Positions 1-11,584 of a DNA stretch of 64,000 nucleotides are shown here, one piece after another. Position 1 is the first letter of the stretch. Every line of letters begins with the position of its first letter. Source of the stretch: Meghimatium bilineatum. Lineage: Eukaryota; Mollusca; Gastropoda; Stylommatophora; Philomycidae. A program made the position numbers and the translations under genes. The stretch covers positions 60,636,749-60,700,748 of the forward strand of contig CM067306.1 in the NCBI GenBank assembly GCA_034231615.1. Direction: 5' to 3'. The notes under the pieces were generated by a model. It worked only from the letters and a program-made list of their open reading frames with translations, searched no databases and was not told where the DNA came from.

Positions 1-430
1 TAAAAAATATTTCCGGTTGCAATGTACGGCTGTGAAACATGGACCCTAAGTAAAACAGCGGCAAATAAGATCAACGCCTTCTAGATGAAATGCTACAAAA
101 AGATACTTAGAATATCATGGACGGAGAAAAACTCAGATATTATAAACACGAAGATTCCAGAATGTCAGTTTCTAAACACAAAAGCAAAGAGAAAACTACA
201 CCTGTTTGGTCATATAAAGAGACAAAACTTTCTAGAAAGACAAATAATTGAGGGAAGAGCACATGAGGTGGAGAAAGGGCAGACCAAGAAGAAGATGGAT
301 TGACGACATTAAGGATAACATGAATACGTTGTTGGAAAATGCTAGCCACGTGGCTCAAGACAGAGAATGGTTCAGGGGGTTCATTGGGAAAAACAGCGTT
401 CTGGAGAGAATACGTCACATAACAATGTGA
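1..430 (+). pseudogene. LINE-A reverse transcriptase C-terminus (relic, cut by window edge)
   Basis: C-terminal end of a non-LTR retrotransposon reverse transcriptase, readable only by switching frames. It runs from a CETWTLSKTA-like motif at about 30-60, through HLFGHIKRQ near 200-230, to the basic GRPRRRWIDDIKDNMN tail at 275-330 and the terminal RIRHITM at 410-429. An in-frame stop near 83 and a frameshift near 250-300 make it non-coding. Related copies lie at 3160, 26870, 34676 and 35930. Confidence 0.75.
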
Positions 431-486
431 GATTTATTCGTTCCCTGACCTGCAAGCAAGGGAGGGAGGGATTCGAGACCACTCGT

Positions 487-652
487 TATTCTTCTTCTTC
501 TGCGTTCATTCTCAAACTCCAACTGGATCTAGCTGGATCATGGTCCTGCTAGATTTCCAGCAGGATGTAGTCCAGAAAATGGAAATGCGTTGTGTCGCCG
601 TTTTATTTGCGCCAATGGCCCGACACATCCGTCTTCGGCGGGACTCGTTATT
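487..652 (-). mobile_element. Dispersed SINE-like repeat, divergent subfamily
   Basis: Copy of a short interspersed family whose 3' end is a GAA-trinucleotide tail, seen here reversed as TTCTTCTTCTTC at the left edge. It shares the block around GATTTCCAGCAGGATG and the phrase CCGACACATCCGTCTTC with the copy at 57118-57295. Better copies are at 11862-12146 and 56180-56458. Confidence 0.6.
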
Positions 653-718
653 CGTTGTTTGAAATTTAAAAAAATACTAACGCGTGTAGTTTTCCCTAGG
701 CATGGCCGTTTCCGATAA

Positions 719-928
719 AGACCTACCAACAGAATTAACTAGTACCTCATTCGTTACTTTATTTTATTATTGTTGTCATCGGTTGATCACATATTTATAT
801 ATATTTGGAATCGCATGCCAAAAATAGGCAAGGCAACTCCAAGTATATAAATAGTGACTAACCGATTGTCTAACAATAATTTAAAAAAGTAACGAATGGA
901 GGTTCTAATTAATTCACCTGGTAGGTCT
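719..928. mobile_element. Palindromic MITE, AGACCTACC family, copy 1
   Basis: The left end starts AGACCTACCAACAGAATTAA and the right end is its near-perfect inverted complement, finishing CCTGGTAGGTCT. The arms extend about 45 bp (to CATTCGTTAC / GTAACGAATG). The interior is also partly self-complementary around GCATGCCAAAAATAGGCA. No transposase is present. Relatives lie at 9935-10140, 14452-14648 and 16832-16982. Confidence 0.8.
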
Positions 929-1159
929 TCTATAAATTTCGACGGTGTTGACCCAGCTACCTGGAGGTAGTGCATAAGAGTTCATAGTCTGGGTAGATCG
1001 AGAGAATCCCCACCCCCCGCCCCACGATCGGTAAAAAAAAAGAGCGGTTGGTGACTATAATCCTGAGGTTTCTACTAAAAACCCGACTACACATTTGGGC
1101 ACTAATAGGAAACCGTGTGCTATAATGCTAGTTGATAATTCAAATACTTTTTGTAGCTT

Positions 1160-1694
1160 TAAATGGATAAATGGATGGATCGAAAGATAATTGGATAGGT
1201 ATGTTGATTGATATGTGCATGGATGAGCTGAATATATCCATGATAGCGTATATATTGGTGAGGTTAGATGGAAATATGGATAAATGCTATGGATATGTCG
1301 TTGGATAGAAGGAATAGGTTGTTGAGTGAATTTAATATCGTGTGCACTGATATTGGTTGTATTGATGGGATGTTGGATGGATGGATGGATGGATGGAGGG
1401 ATGGATGGACGGACGGACGGACCGACAGACAGACAGGCATGCAGGCAGACCAGACCAGACAGGCAGACCAGACAGACAGACAATCAGACTGACAGGCAGG
1501 CAGATCAGACAGACAGACAATCAGACAGACAGGCAGGCAGGCAGGTAGACCAGACCAGACAGAAAGACAGACAGACAGACCAGACAGGACAGAAAAACAG
1601 ACAGACAGACAAACAGGCAGGCAGGCAGACAAGACCAGACCAGAGAGACAGACAATCAGACAGACAGGCAGGCAGACCTGACCAGACCGACATA
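1160..1694. repeat. Mixed GGAT / GACA / GGCA microsatellite
   Basis: Interrupted tetranucleotide tracts: TGGA/GGAT at about 1370-1420, then GACA, GGCA and CAGACCAGAC blocks to 1694. The open frames across it (SVCL and DRQT type peptides) are repeat artefacts. Confidence 0.9.
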
Positions 1695-2332
<638 letters not shown>

Positions 2333-2374
2333 CAAAGCTACAATTAACCAATTACTTACCATCCCACATTTCAG

Positions 2375-2617
2375 AGAATGAAATATATGAACAAGAAGCA
2401 ATCGCTCGAGCATGACGGATCTGAACACCTTAGCTCCAATGCTGAAACAAGCTTGACTGGAACACAAAGTTCCAAGGAACTAGAATTTCGAATTAAAACC
2501 AGCTCGTCTCTATTTACGCCTCTACCTCACATATCGTCTGAACATAGAAAGCAAATTGATCAATCAGAGAATGTTCAGGCATACTTGTCCAGACACAGAG
2601 TTCATGAAATATTCGGG
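2375..2617 (+). CDS. Candidate coding exon, RII-alpha/DPY30-type dimerization motif at its end
   Basis: An 81-codon open segment bounded by a good acceptor (pyrimidine-rich stretch, CACATTTCAG at 2374) and a GT donor at 2618 (GGG|GTATAA). The first ATG is at 2378. The composition is ordinary and non-repetitive: a Ser/Glu/Lys-rich leader of about 60 residues, then VQAYLSRHRVHEIFG. That end resembles the first helix of R2D2/DPY30-like dimerization domains (YL..H.V..LF), as found in adenylate kinase 5-like and EFCAB10-like proteins. The intron would break the helix just before its hydrophobic half. The next exon was not found, and the following 490 bp are a 33-bp minisatellite. It could be the first coding exon of a larger gene or an orphan exon. 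Family assignment is from motif memory only. Confidence 0.4.
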
Positions 2618-2624
2618 GTATAAC

Positions 2625-3100
2625 TATATAACTTTGTTAAACCAGTTATTTCTATCACACATATCTTTGTTAAACCATTGAGTTATATCACACATATTTT
2701 TGTTAAACCATTGAATTCGATCACACATATCATTGTTAAACCATTGAGTTCTATCACACATATCATTTTTAAACCATTGAGTTATATCACACATATCATT
2801 GTTAAACCATTGAGTTATATCACACATATCATTGTTAAACCATTGAATTCTATCACACATATCTTTGTTAAACCATTGAGTTATATCACACATATTTTTG
2901 TTAAACCATTGAATTCGATCACACATATCATTGTTAAACCATTGAGTTCTATCACACATATCATTGTTAAACCATTGAGTTCTATCACACATATCATTGT
3001 TAAACCATTGAGTTATATCACATATATCATTGTTAAACCATTGAGTTCTATCACACATATCATTGTTAAACCATTGTATTATCCCACTAACTATTGTTAA
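2625..3100. repeat. 33-bp minisatellite
   Basis: About 14 copies of a 33-bp unit containing TTAAACCATTGAGTT and ATCACACATATC. The unit length keeps both strands open (11-residue peptide repeats), which explains the long frames here; it is not treated as coding. Confidence 0.93.
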
Positions 3101-3154
3101 TAAACGTAGCTCTAAACATATAATTATGACATCCGAATAATATATATATATATG

Positions 3155-3292
3155 ACACATTATTTCCACAACCTTGTCTTTATCTTGGGCACTCTCTGTC
3201 AACGTCTCTATGTCCCGGGCTAACAGACATGCATTGGTCAGAGACATGTTCATATACTCCTCGATGTAACTGATCCATCGTCTTCTTGGTAT
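3155..3292 (-). pseudogene. LINE-A C-terminal fragment
   Basis: The minus strand reads PRRRWISYIEEYMNMSLTNA, then ARDIETL and VEIMCH: the same tail as the relic at 1-430. Its upstream side runs directly into the pentanucleotide satellite. Confidence 0.65.
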
Positions 3293-5061
3293 AGTATAGT
3301 ATAGCATAGCATAGCATAGCATAGCATAGCATAGCATAGCATAGTATAGTATAGTATGGTATAGTATGGTATAGTATGGTATAGTATAGTATAGTATAGT
3401 ATAGTATAGTATAGCATAGCATAGCATAGCATAGCATAGTATAGTATAGCATAGTATAGTATAGTATGATATAGTATAGTATAGTATAGTATGGTATAGT
3501 ACGGTATAGTATAGTATAGTATAGTATAGTATAGTATAGTATAGTATAGTATAGTATGGTATAGTATAGTATAGTATAGTATAGTATAGTATGGTATAGT
3601 ACGGTAAAGTATAGTGTAGTATAGTATGGTATAGTATGGTATAGTATGGTATAGTATGGTATAGTATGGTATAGTATGGTATAGTCTGGTATAGTATGGT
3701 ATAGTCTGGTATAGTCTGGTATAGTATGGTATAGTATGGTATAGTATGGTATAGTATAGTATAGTATAGTATAGTATAGTATAGTATAGTATAGTATAGT
3801 ATAGTATAGTATAGTATAGTATAGTATAGTATAGTATAGTATAGTATAGTATAGTATAGTATAGTATAGTATAGTATAATATAGTATAGTATAGTATGGT
3901 ATAGTATAGTATAGTATGGTATAGTACGGTATAGTATAGTATAGTATAGTATAGTATAGTATAGTATGGTATAGTATGGTATAGTATAGTATAGTCTGGT
4001 ATAGTATGGTATAGTATAGTATAGTCTGGTATAGTATGGTATAGTATTGTATAGTATGGTATAGTATGGTATAGTCTGGTATAGTATGGTATAGTCTGGT
4101 ATAGTATGGTATAGTCTGGTATAGTATGGTATAGTATAGTATAGTATAGTATAGTATGGTATAGTATGGTATAGTATGGTATAGTATGGTATAGTCTGGT
4201 ATAGTATGGTATAGTATGGTATAGTATGGTATAGTATGGTATAGTATGGTATAGTATGGTATAGTCTGGTATAGTATAGTATAGTATGGTATAGTATGGT
4301 ATAGTATGGTATAGTATGGTATAGTCTGGTATAGTATGGTATAGTCTGGTATAGTATGGTATAGTCTGGTATAGTCTGGTATAGTATGGTATAGTCTGGT
4401 ATAGTCTGGTATAGTATAGTATAGTATAGTATAGTATAGTATAGTATAGTATAGTATAGTATAGTATAGTATAGTATAGTATAGTATAGTATAGTATAGT
4501 ATAGTATAGTATAGTATAGTATAGTATGGTATAGTATGGTATAGTATGGTATAGTATGGTATAGTATGGTATAGTATGGTATAGTATGGTATAGTATGGT
4601 ATAGTATGGTATAGTATGGTATAGTATGGTATAGTATAGTATAGTATAGTATAGTATTGTATAGTATAGTATAGTATAGTATAGTATAGTATAGTATAGT
4701 ATAGTATAGTATAGTATAGTATAGTATAGTATAGTATAGTATAGTATAGTATAGTATAGTATAGTATAGTATAGTATAGTATAGTATAGTATAGTATAGT
4801 ATAGTATAGTATAGTATAGTATAGTATAGTATAGTATAGTATGGTATAGTATGGTATAGTATGGTATAGTATGGTATAGTATGGATTAGTATAGTATAGT
4901 ATAGTATAGTATAGTATAGTATAGTATAGTATAGTATAGTATAGTATAGTATAGTATAGTATAGTATAGTATAGTATAGTATAGTATAGTATAGTATAGT
5001 ATAGTATAGTATAGTATAGTATAGTATAGTATAGTATAGTATAGTATAGTATAGTATAGTT
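3293..5061. repeat. ATAGT pentanucleotide satellite with variant blocks
   Basis: About 1.77 kb of a 5-bp repeat. Pure ATAGT blocks (about 3740-3890, 4405-4525, 4630-4845, 4885-5060) alternate with blocks where the unit becomes ATGGT, CTGGT or ATAGC. The long minus-strand frame of YTILY type is a by-product of 15-bp periodicity. Confidence 0.97.
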
Positions 5062-5290
5062 TAATTTATACAATACTCCAACCAGAGTATCATTTATAAT
5101 ATCATTTATCTGTCTACCTATTGTCTTTTCTCTGCCTTTTATGGCGTAGTAGGTTTGACTAACGATCGGTGTTCGATCTATGACACGTTTTGTTGCTTGA
5201 TTTGCAGTATTATTGTGATGTCTCAGCATGCGTGTAACTACTTCAATTCACCCCCTTCTTGGTCTTCCTCTGTAACTTGCTATTTCCATT
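5062..5290 (-). pseudogene. LINE C-terminal fragment beside the satellite
   Basis: The minus strand contains YRGRPRRG followed by a stop and IEVVTRM, a LINE-type basic tail. The stretch 5095-5230 is repeated at 53925-54055 (shared TATTGTCTT, GACTAACGATCG / GAATGACGATCG and GCTTGATTTGCA blocks), so it belongs to a dispersed element. Confidence 0.55.
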
Positions 5291-5324
5291 TTCATACGCT
5301 ATACTCTTGCCGCTGACCAATAAG

Positions 5325-5660
5325 GATTACTGTAATGTATACTGTAATTTATGCTATAATTTATACTATTATTTATACTTACATTTATACTATAATTTAT
5401 ACTATCATTTATCGTATCATTTATAGTATCATTTATACTATAATTTATACTATTATTTATACTACCATTTATAGTATCATTTATAGTATCATTTATACTA
5501 TCATTTATACTGTCATTTATACTATAATGCATACTGTATTTATACTATCATTTTTACTATAATGTATACTGTAATTTGTATTATAATTTATACTGTCATT
5601 TATACTATAATATATACTGTATTTATACTATCATTTATACTTGTTCGTGTATCATATATA
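5325..5660. repeat. Degenerate 12-15 bp ATTTATACTAT tandem repeat
   Basis: ATTTATACTATC / ATTTATACTATA units repeat imperfectly. The short frames on both strands follow the repeat. Confidence 0.9.
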
Positions 5661-5941
5661 TCGTGTATCGTATCATATATTCTCGCTCGTGTGGGTCATG
5701 TGGCTACCTTGACCTGGACTTCTAGTTCAGGTGGGTTCCGATAAAGTTCATTGTCTTCTTTTCCAGGTATGTCGTAGGAAGCACACAAAATATAGGAATA
5801 GGCTGAAAACATGTCACATGTGAAGCATTTGTTACTGCATGTTTTGTGTTGATTTCTTACTTGTGTCTCTTGTTAGTTAATTCTCATGGATGACAAAGAT
5901 ATACAGGTCAGCGGACATTGAATCTTTGTCCTTGTCTAGCA

Positions 5942-6146
5942 CAGGGGTCGGCAACCTTTTGCTAGCTGTTTGTCACCATAAGGTTTCAAATTATTCAGAG
6001 TACCACGCCGAAATATCGAAATGAGCGAGGAAACCCCGCTAATCGATTTAAAATCAACTTTATACAAGAAACGTGAAGAGTGCGTGCCATTTCAAATTAT
6101 TTGGCGTGCCAAGTGTGGCACGCGTGCCATATGTTGCCGACCCCTG
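5942..6146. mobile_element. hAT-type MITE with intact 8-bp target duplication
   Basis: The ends are perfect 14-bp inverted repeats, CAGGGGTCGGCAAC and GTTGCCGACCCCTG. They are flanked by identical 8-bp direct repeats GTCTAGCA at 5934-5941 and 6147-6154, the hAT signature. The 205-bp interior has no coding capacity. Confidence 0.93.
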
Positions 6147-6325
6147 GTCTAGCAGACTTCTAGACTGCAGGTATTACTAGGTGTACTTTTACACAGGTGG
6201 GTCAAAAGATTCGACAGAATAATGATGAATTAGTTCGGCCAGAAGTGTAGGGTACGCTCTAGACAGAATGTGATGATCCTGGGATGGTGATGATGATGAT
6301 GCACTTTAATAACTTCTTTCGGGGA

Positions 6326-6327
<2 letters not shown>

Positions 6328-6388
<61 letters not shown>
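6328..6388. repeat. (TA)n microsatellite
   Basis: About 30 TA units, directly followed by the next minisatellite. Confidence 0.97.
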
Positions 6389-6740
6389 TTCATTTCAGAG
6401 TATCATAGTATCTCAGAGTATACATATACTTTATCACAGAGTATCATATACATATACTTCCATCTCAGAGTATCATATATATACTTCCATCTCAGAGTAT
6501 CATACATATACTTTCATCTCGGAGTATCATACATATACTTCCATCTCAGAGTATCATATATATATACTTCCATCTCAGAGTATCATATACATATACTTTA
6601 TCACAGAGTATCATACATATACTTCCATCTCAGAGTATCATATATATATACTTCCATCTCAGAGTATCATATACATATACTTTATCACAGAGTATCATAT
6701 ATATATACTTCCATCTCAGAGTATCATATATTCACTAAAA
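6389..6740. repeat. AGAGTATCATA minisatellite, about 27-35 bp unit
   Basis: About 11 units built from CAGAGTATCATA, a TA run of variable length and ACTTCCATCT or ACTTTATCA. Units with the two endings alternate, suggesting a higher-order pattern. Confidence 0.9.
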
Positions 6741-7170
6741 CTAATGTGTCTTAACCACCAGGATCTTCTGAGCAACCTGATAATACACATGCCAGCCAAC
6801 CCGATGGACAACCTCATAGCAAGGGTTCGAACTTTGAATCTGTTAAGACAGTTTAATAAGGATAGACGAATGTCTTTCGTACCGTGAAATAGACCATCAG
6901 ATCACACAAGAACATATTTTTTATATTGTTGTATAATTAATAATTTGATGAAAGTCATACTTGCGAGCACACACAATCAAATACTGTAATACCTCGGTTC
7001 TCGTTGATAATCTGTCCGAAAACTAACGGCGAAATCTTAGACCGTTAACAACTGAGAGAATTATGTCCACATAAGTCAATGTACAGGGATGACACACACA
7101 AAAACGGTCATCACCAAAAAACGAATAAGTTCCAAAATTTTATTTAGATCGACACAAAACTTTAGCTACG

Positions 7171-8055
7171 GTAGGTCACGTCTGTGTAGCAGACATATTC
7201 AAAGTTTCAAGTCTGTGTAGCAGACATATTCAAAGTTTCAAGTCTGTGTAGCAGACATATTCAAAGTTTCAAGTCTGTGTAGCAGACATATTCAAAGTTT
7301 CAAGTCTGTGTAGCAGACATATTCAAAGTTTCAAGTCTGTGTAGCAGACATATTCAAAGTTTCAAGTCTGTGTAGCAGACATATTCAAAGTTTCAAGTCT
7401 GTGTAGCAGACATATTCAAAGTTTCAAGTCTGTGTAGCAGACATATTCAAAGTTTCAAGTCTGTGTAGCAGACATATTCAAAGTTTCAAGTCTGTGAAGC
7501 AGACATATTCAAAGTTTCAAGTCTGTGTAGCAGACATATTCAAAGTTTCAAGTCTGTGTAGCAGACATATTCAAAGTTTCAAGTCTGTGTAGCAGACATA
7601 TTCAAAGTTTCAAGTCTGTGTAGCAGACATATTCAAAGTTTCAAGTCTGTGTAGCAGACATATTCAAAGTTTCAAGTCTGTGTAGCAGACATATTCAAAG
7701 TTTCAAGTCTGTGTAGCAGACATATTCAAAGTTTCAAGTCTGTGTAGCAGACATATTCAAAGTTTCAAGTCTGTGTAGCAGACATATTCAAAGTTTCAAG
7801 TCTGTGTAGCAGACATATTCAAAGTTTCAAGTCTGTGTAGCAGACATATTCAAAGTTTCAAGTCTGTGTAGCAGACATATTCAAAGTTTCAAGTCTGTGA
7901 AGCAGACATATTCAAAGTTTCAAGTCTGTGTAGCAGACATATTCAAAGTTTCAAGTCTGTGTAGCAGACATATTCAAAGTTTCAAGTCTGTGTAGCAGAC
8001 ATATTCAAAGTTTCAAGTCTGTGTAGCAGACATATTCAAAGTTTCAAGTCTGTAC
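7171..8055. repeat. 31-bp minisatellite, about 28 near-identical copies
   Basis: The unit is GTCTGTGTAGCAGACATATT plus CAAAGTTTCAA. Each unit has a small hairpin, GTCTG-TGTAG-CAGAC. Nearly all copies are identical; only two carry GAAG for GTAG (near 7495 and 7898), exactly 13 units (403 bp) apart. Confidence 0.97.
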
Positions 8056-8059
8056 AAAA

Positions 8060-8594
8060 GAAACTCTTTGTTTGACCTGGCGCTCCAAACTGTGCTCCAA
8101 ATCAGCTCATCGTCAATCTTGTCGCGAAACTGATTACATGATCACTCGCTTCCTCATGTCGTCAGGTGTAAGCTTGTGTTTAATCTGTATCCTGTAAGGA
8201 TATATCCTGTAAGGATGTATCATGTAAGGATACAGGTGGAGATCTGCGTTCAAAATTCTCCCCACGGACTCCCGATTGATTCCAAGCTCCTGACTTCACC
8301 GTCGCACAGACTTGCTTGGGCTGCGGACAACAGAGTCTCTGACTGCATCAATGTTGTGTGGTGTCCTTGATGATTTCAGTCGTCCAGAGTGTGATTGTCT
8401 GTTAGTGTCTTTACAATTGAGGTTATGCACAGTCCATGGTTTCTGAACTTGTTGACCCATCTGTAGATCATTGCGTGGACAGGAAATTCCCGACATCTGA
8501 ACTGTTCTTTGAATTGCAATTGAGCTGCGTGGATAGACTTCAACCGAAAATATGCCTCAACTATAAATGTCTTTTCCTCAGTTGTCCATGGCAT
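8060..8594 (-). pseudogene. DUF4817/mariner-type transposase, N-terminal half
   Basis: The start reads MPWTTEEKTFIVEAYFRLKS and continues with the helix-turn-helix signature YRWVNKFRNHG, as in DUF4817 proteins linked to IS630/Tc1/mariner transposases. After a frameshift near 8390 the second half reads RSPSKSVRR, stop, then QELGINRESVGRILNADLHLYPY, matching the linker before the DDE domain. A stop near 8305 and others near 8080-8140 kill it. No DDE catalytic region remains: the 31-bp array begins where it should start. Confidence 0.75.
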
Positions 8595-9189
8595 CTCGAA
8601 GGTCGAATTTGGTAGACTCTAAAAACATCAAATTTTTCTTGATAACTCTGAAAAATAACGGGAAGTGATTATTTATTTCAAAAGTTATTCAAATTTAGGT
8701 GATTACCGTTTTTTTGGGTGTCACCCTGTACATCCAATTCATTCGTTCTAGACACTCCAAAATAAATAACAAAACACAATTTATAGAGAATAAAGATGAT
8801 GCTTAACACTAAAAACAATGTTTTAAATGTATATAAAATAAAAATAAATGACGAATGTAGGGAATAAATGAAAATTTAACATGGCATTAGCCTTCCTGAA
8901 AACTCTTCTTGACATATAGAAGACGGCGAGGGGGGCCGGGGAGATGCAGATATTATTGTTTGAAATGTGAATTCCCCTCTATAAGGAAATTAGGTGTCAC
9001 GGCATTATCTGGGGGTCCTTTCCCTTCTGTCTCTTTTGGCACTAGGACCAGCTTGAGAGTCAGTGGACGCCGACGAAATCCGAGGCGTCCGAGGAAAAAC
9101 CGAGACAATTTTTTTCGCTGAAAAATATAAGAAAACCGAATCCGACGATAACCGAAGTCGGTGTAAACCGAGGTATTACGGTATATAAT

Positions 9190-9930
9190 TTTTTTCCCTA
9201 GCGAAACGTAGTGGAAATGCGTTATGACCCCTTTTCTGTGCAAAAAAAAAATATTACAAATTAAATTTTCCAAAATGTTCAACAATACGAAAATAAAAAT
9301 CATTTCGCATGTACCTATAATTCTCATACAAACTGGGTTTTTTTAATCTAATAAAGGTATACTGGGGTTTATCCAATAATTATGTGGTTTAGAAGATGGA
9401 AAAACAGATGATGTTGATGGGAAACACACGAGAATCGACCCTTATCCTATGGTCGCTTTCAAATGTGCGGAGGTATTGAGTAAAAGTCCCCACCACATAA
9501 GACATTTATGTATACATACATAGTATATTTGTGTGTGTGTGCACGCTGCTGTAAGTATACTCAGAGTGTACTATACTTGTGTGTGTTAAAAGCAAATATA
9601 CCGTTCTTATATTGCATTAACAAACGTTATATAGTCTAGTGTTTAGAAGACCGCCTTTTAACTCGATTGAGACCCTTTATATCACTTTTTCCTAACCCAT
9701 GGGTGGCTACCCCAAAAATTGATCCCGAAGGGTTTTCTGTGCTGACGCGAGCTGAAATACTTAAATAATTTTTATTTATTATTCCAAGCAGTCTTCATTC
9801 GAATTTTACACCCCTTATACTTTTGGTGCGTGTTTATTTAAAAGACAAAATAAGAAACAATAAAGATTGAGAAAGTCACAAGAAAGGCATTAATAACCGC
9901 AAATGTTCAAGCGTGGTTATTATCAGAGTA
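9190..9930. other. No gene seen
   Basis: AT-rich, with a short GT run at about 9528-9540 and scattered stops in all frames. No domain or splice pair was recognised. Confidence 0.6.
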
Positions 9931-9934
9931 ATAC

Positions 9935-10140
9935 ATGTCTTCTAACAGAATTAATGAAGCCTTCATTCGTTCCTTTTCTTGATTATTCCCATGTTTTCCG
10001 TTGACCAATATTTACATACTTGAAATCGCTTGCCAAAAATAGTCAAGGCTACTTCAAGTATATAAATAGTAACCAATAGAAACGTGGCAATAATAAAAAA
10101 TGTACCGAATGAAGGCCTGTTTACGTTTAGCAGTTAGGTC
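9935..10140. mobile_element. AGACCTACC-family MITE, copy 2 (decayed)
   Basis: It shares the left arm (TCTAACAGAATTAA, CTTCATTCGTT), the palindromic core CTTGCCAAAAATAGTCAAGG and the right arm (ACCGAATGAAGGCC) with copy 1. Its terminal bases are eroded. Confidence 0.6.
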
Positions 10141-10451
10141 ATCTATATCTGCCGACGGTGACGCTTTAAGCCTATTTTGAGTTAACTCAGGAAATACGTG
10201 GAAAATCAAAATTTTACAAACACATTTATTTTTCTATGCGTGTTATGTTATCATATAAAAGGCATTTTATTCTGCATGTATCGAAGTGGTGGACAACTTT
10301 GATTCCAGAAAATGTGGTCGCATGTCACTCGATATGCTTCTGGAAAATAAGGCCGCGACATATTTTGACAAAATATTAGGAATACGTGCTTTATATATAT
10401 CTGTCTCTATAAAGTCAATTTGACTCACTAGCAGAGGACACTTAGGCATAA

Positions 10452-10632
10452 CAGGCTAAGCGATCTCATCATGGCAACACTGATAGTCAATAGCAAGCAA
10501 AGTAATCTCATCATGGCAACACTGATAGTCAATATCAAGCTAAGTGATATCATCATGGCAACACTGATACTTAGTTAATAACAAGTCAAGTAATCTCATC
10601 ATGGCAACACTGATACTTAGTTAATAAATAGA
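10452..10632. repeat. Tandem repeat, about 42-52 bp, 4 copies
   Basis: CTCATCATGGCAACACTGATA recurs at about 10467, 10505, 10551 and 10595, linked by GTCAATAGCAAGC or CTTAGTTAATAA variants. Confidence 0.8.
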
Positions 10633-11007
10633 ATGTGCACAAATAAATGAAAATGCATTTCTTTGGTAAATAAATACGCGGAATCGACGTTTCGATTCAC
10701 AAACAAACAAGGACCTTGTATCTATTAAATTTATAGTATGGTTTATCATATTTTTTGTATGTTATTATTTAATAGAGAAAAAAATAATACTTATATTTGT
10801 ACACATTTTTTTAGACAAAAACTGTTATATATTTACATAATACTAGACTTGTTTTGTATCATCCTATACAGAATTTTCTAGACATTATTATGTTGACTGA
10901 TTTCAACTTTTTGTGTGATATTGTCAATAAAATTTTGTAATTTATTCAAGAAAACCGTGTCCTATTTTTTTGTGCATACACGAATAGGAATATTAACTCT
11001 ACCGTCA

Positions 11008-11008
11008 G

Positions 11009-11046
<38 letters not shown>
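11008..11046. repeat. (TTAG)n run, 3' tail of a LINE-E copy
   Basis: Nine or so TTAG units directly abut the stop codon of the minus-strand LINE-E relic, as expected of a microsatellite-type LINE tail. Confidence 0.75.
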
Positions 11047-11047
<1 letters not shown>

Positions 11048-11578
11048 CGTCGGATCATCATCACTGCAAACTGGACACGACCATAGTTGCTCCGATCTCT
11101 CCTTGAGTGTATCCGCCATTACACTTCTGCTGACAGTACCGGTCCTACGCTGGTTGACCATCATTCTTCTGCGCCCTCCAAAATGTTCGCTTATAGCAAC
11201 ACAGCATTTCAATCCCTGATCTTTAATCCTATCCATTGAAAAGGAATCATCATCCACACTAGACTCATCTCGCGTGTTATATCTCTTTAAGGAATTCAAA
11301 ACGTCAGCGCGATCCATTGCGCCATCGCCCTGTGTCACAATCGCGCATGATGCCAGTTGATCCGCTCTTTAATTGCCTCGAACGCCCACTTGTCCCGGCA
11401 CGAAAATAAATGTAACCACTTTCAGCCTCGCCTTTCTCAAGGCCTCAATCCACTGTTCGTGAACGAGACCCACTTGTACCTTCTTAATCATACTCATATT
11501 GTCACTCAAGATGCAGACCTGTGTTACCTTCTGTGTGCATAGCCACTCAAATGCCCTGGTCACCGCCATAGTCTCCAT
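11042..11578 (-). pseudogene. LINE-E RNase H domain and C-terminus
   Basis: RNase H-like end of a non-LTR element. In order: ME..AVTRAFEWL, VCILSDNMSMIKK (acidic active-site strand), VTFIFVPGQVGVRGN, then RADQLAS, AMDRADVLNSL, and the terminal QLWSCPVCSDDDPTTN. The conserved G-N-E-R-A-D motif is cut by a stop (GAA to TAA near 11363); otherwise the frame is open for about 180 codons. Copies at 12155 and 49330. Confidence 0.8.
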
Positions 11579-11584
11579 GGTCTA

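Larger units (their letters stand above)
7084..8728 (-). mobile_element. Mariner-superfamily transposon nested in the Tigger-like element
   Basis: The ends are matching inverted repeats: the left starts CAGGGATGACACACAC...AAACGGTCATCACC, the right complement starts CAGGGTGACACCC...AAACGGTAATCACC. Both are flanked by TA (7082-7083 and 8729-8730). The minus strand carries a transposase relic (8060-8594), and the left half is replaced by a 31-bp tandem array. Confidence 0.8.
6984..9181. mobile_element. Tigger/pogo-type element, host of a nested transposon
   Basis: The left end CTGTAATACCTCGGTT and right end AACCGAGGTATTACGG are inverted repeats (15 of 16 match), each flanked by TA (6982-6983 and 9182-9183). 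TA target sites and a CTCGGTT terminus are typical of Tigger/pogo elements. Without the nested insertion (7084-8728) it is about 550 bp and non-autonomous. Confidence 0.7.

Noticed and set aside
3250..5229. 659-codon minus-strand frame of YTILY repeats
   Set aside because: Exact product of a 5-bp satellite read in triplets; no complexity, no start context, LINE debris on both sides.
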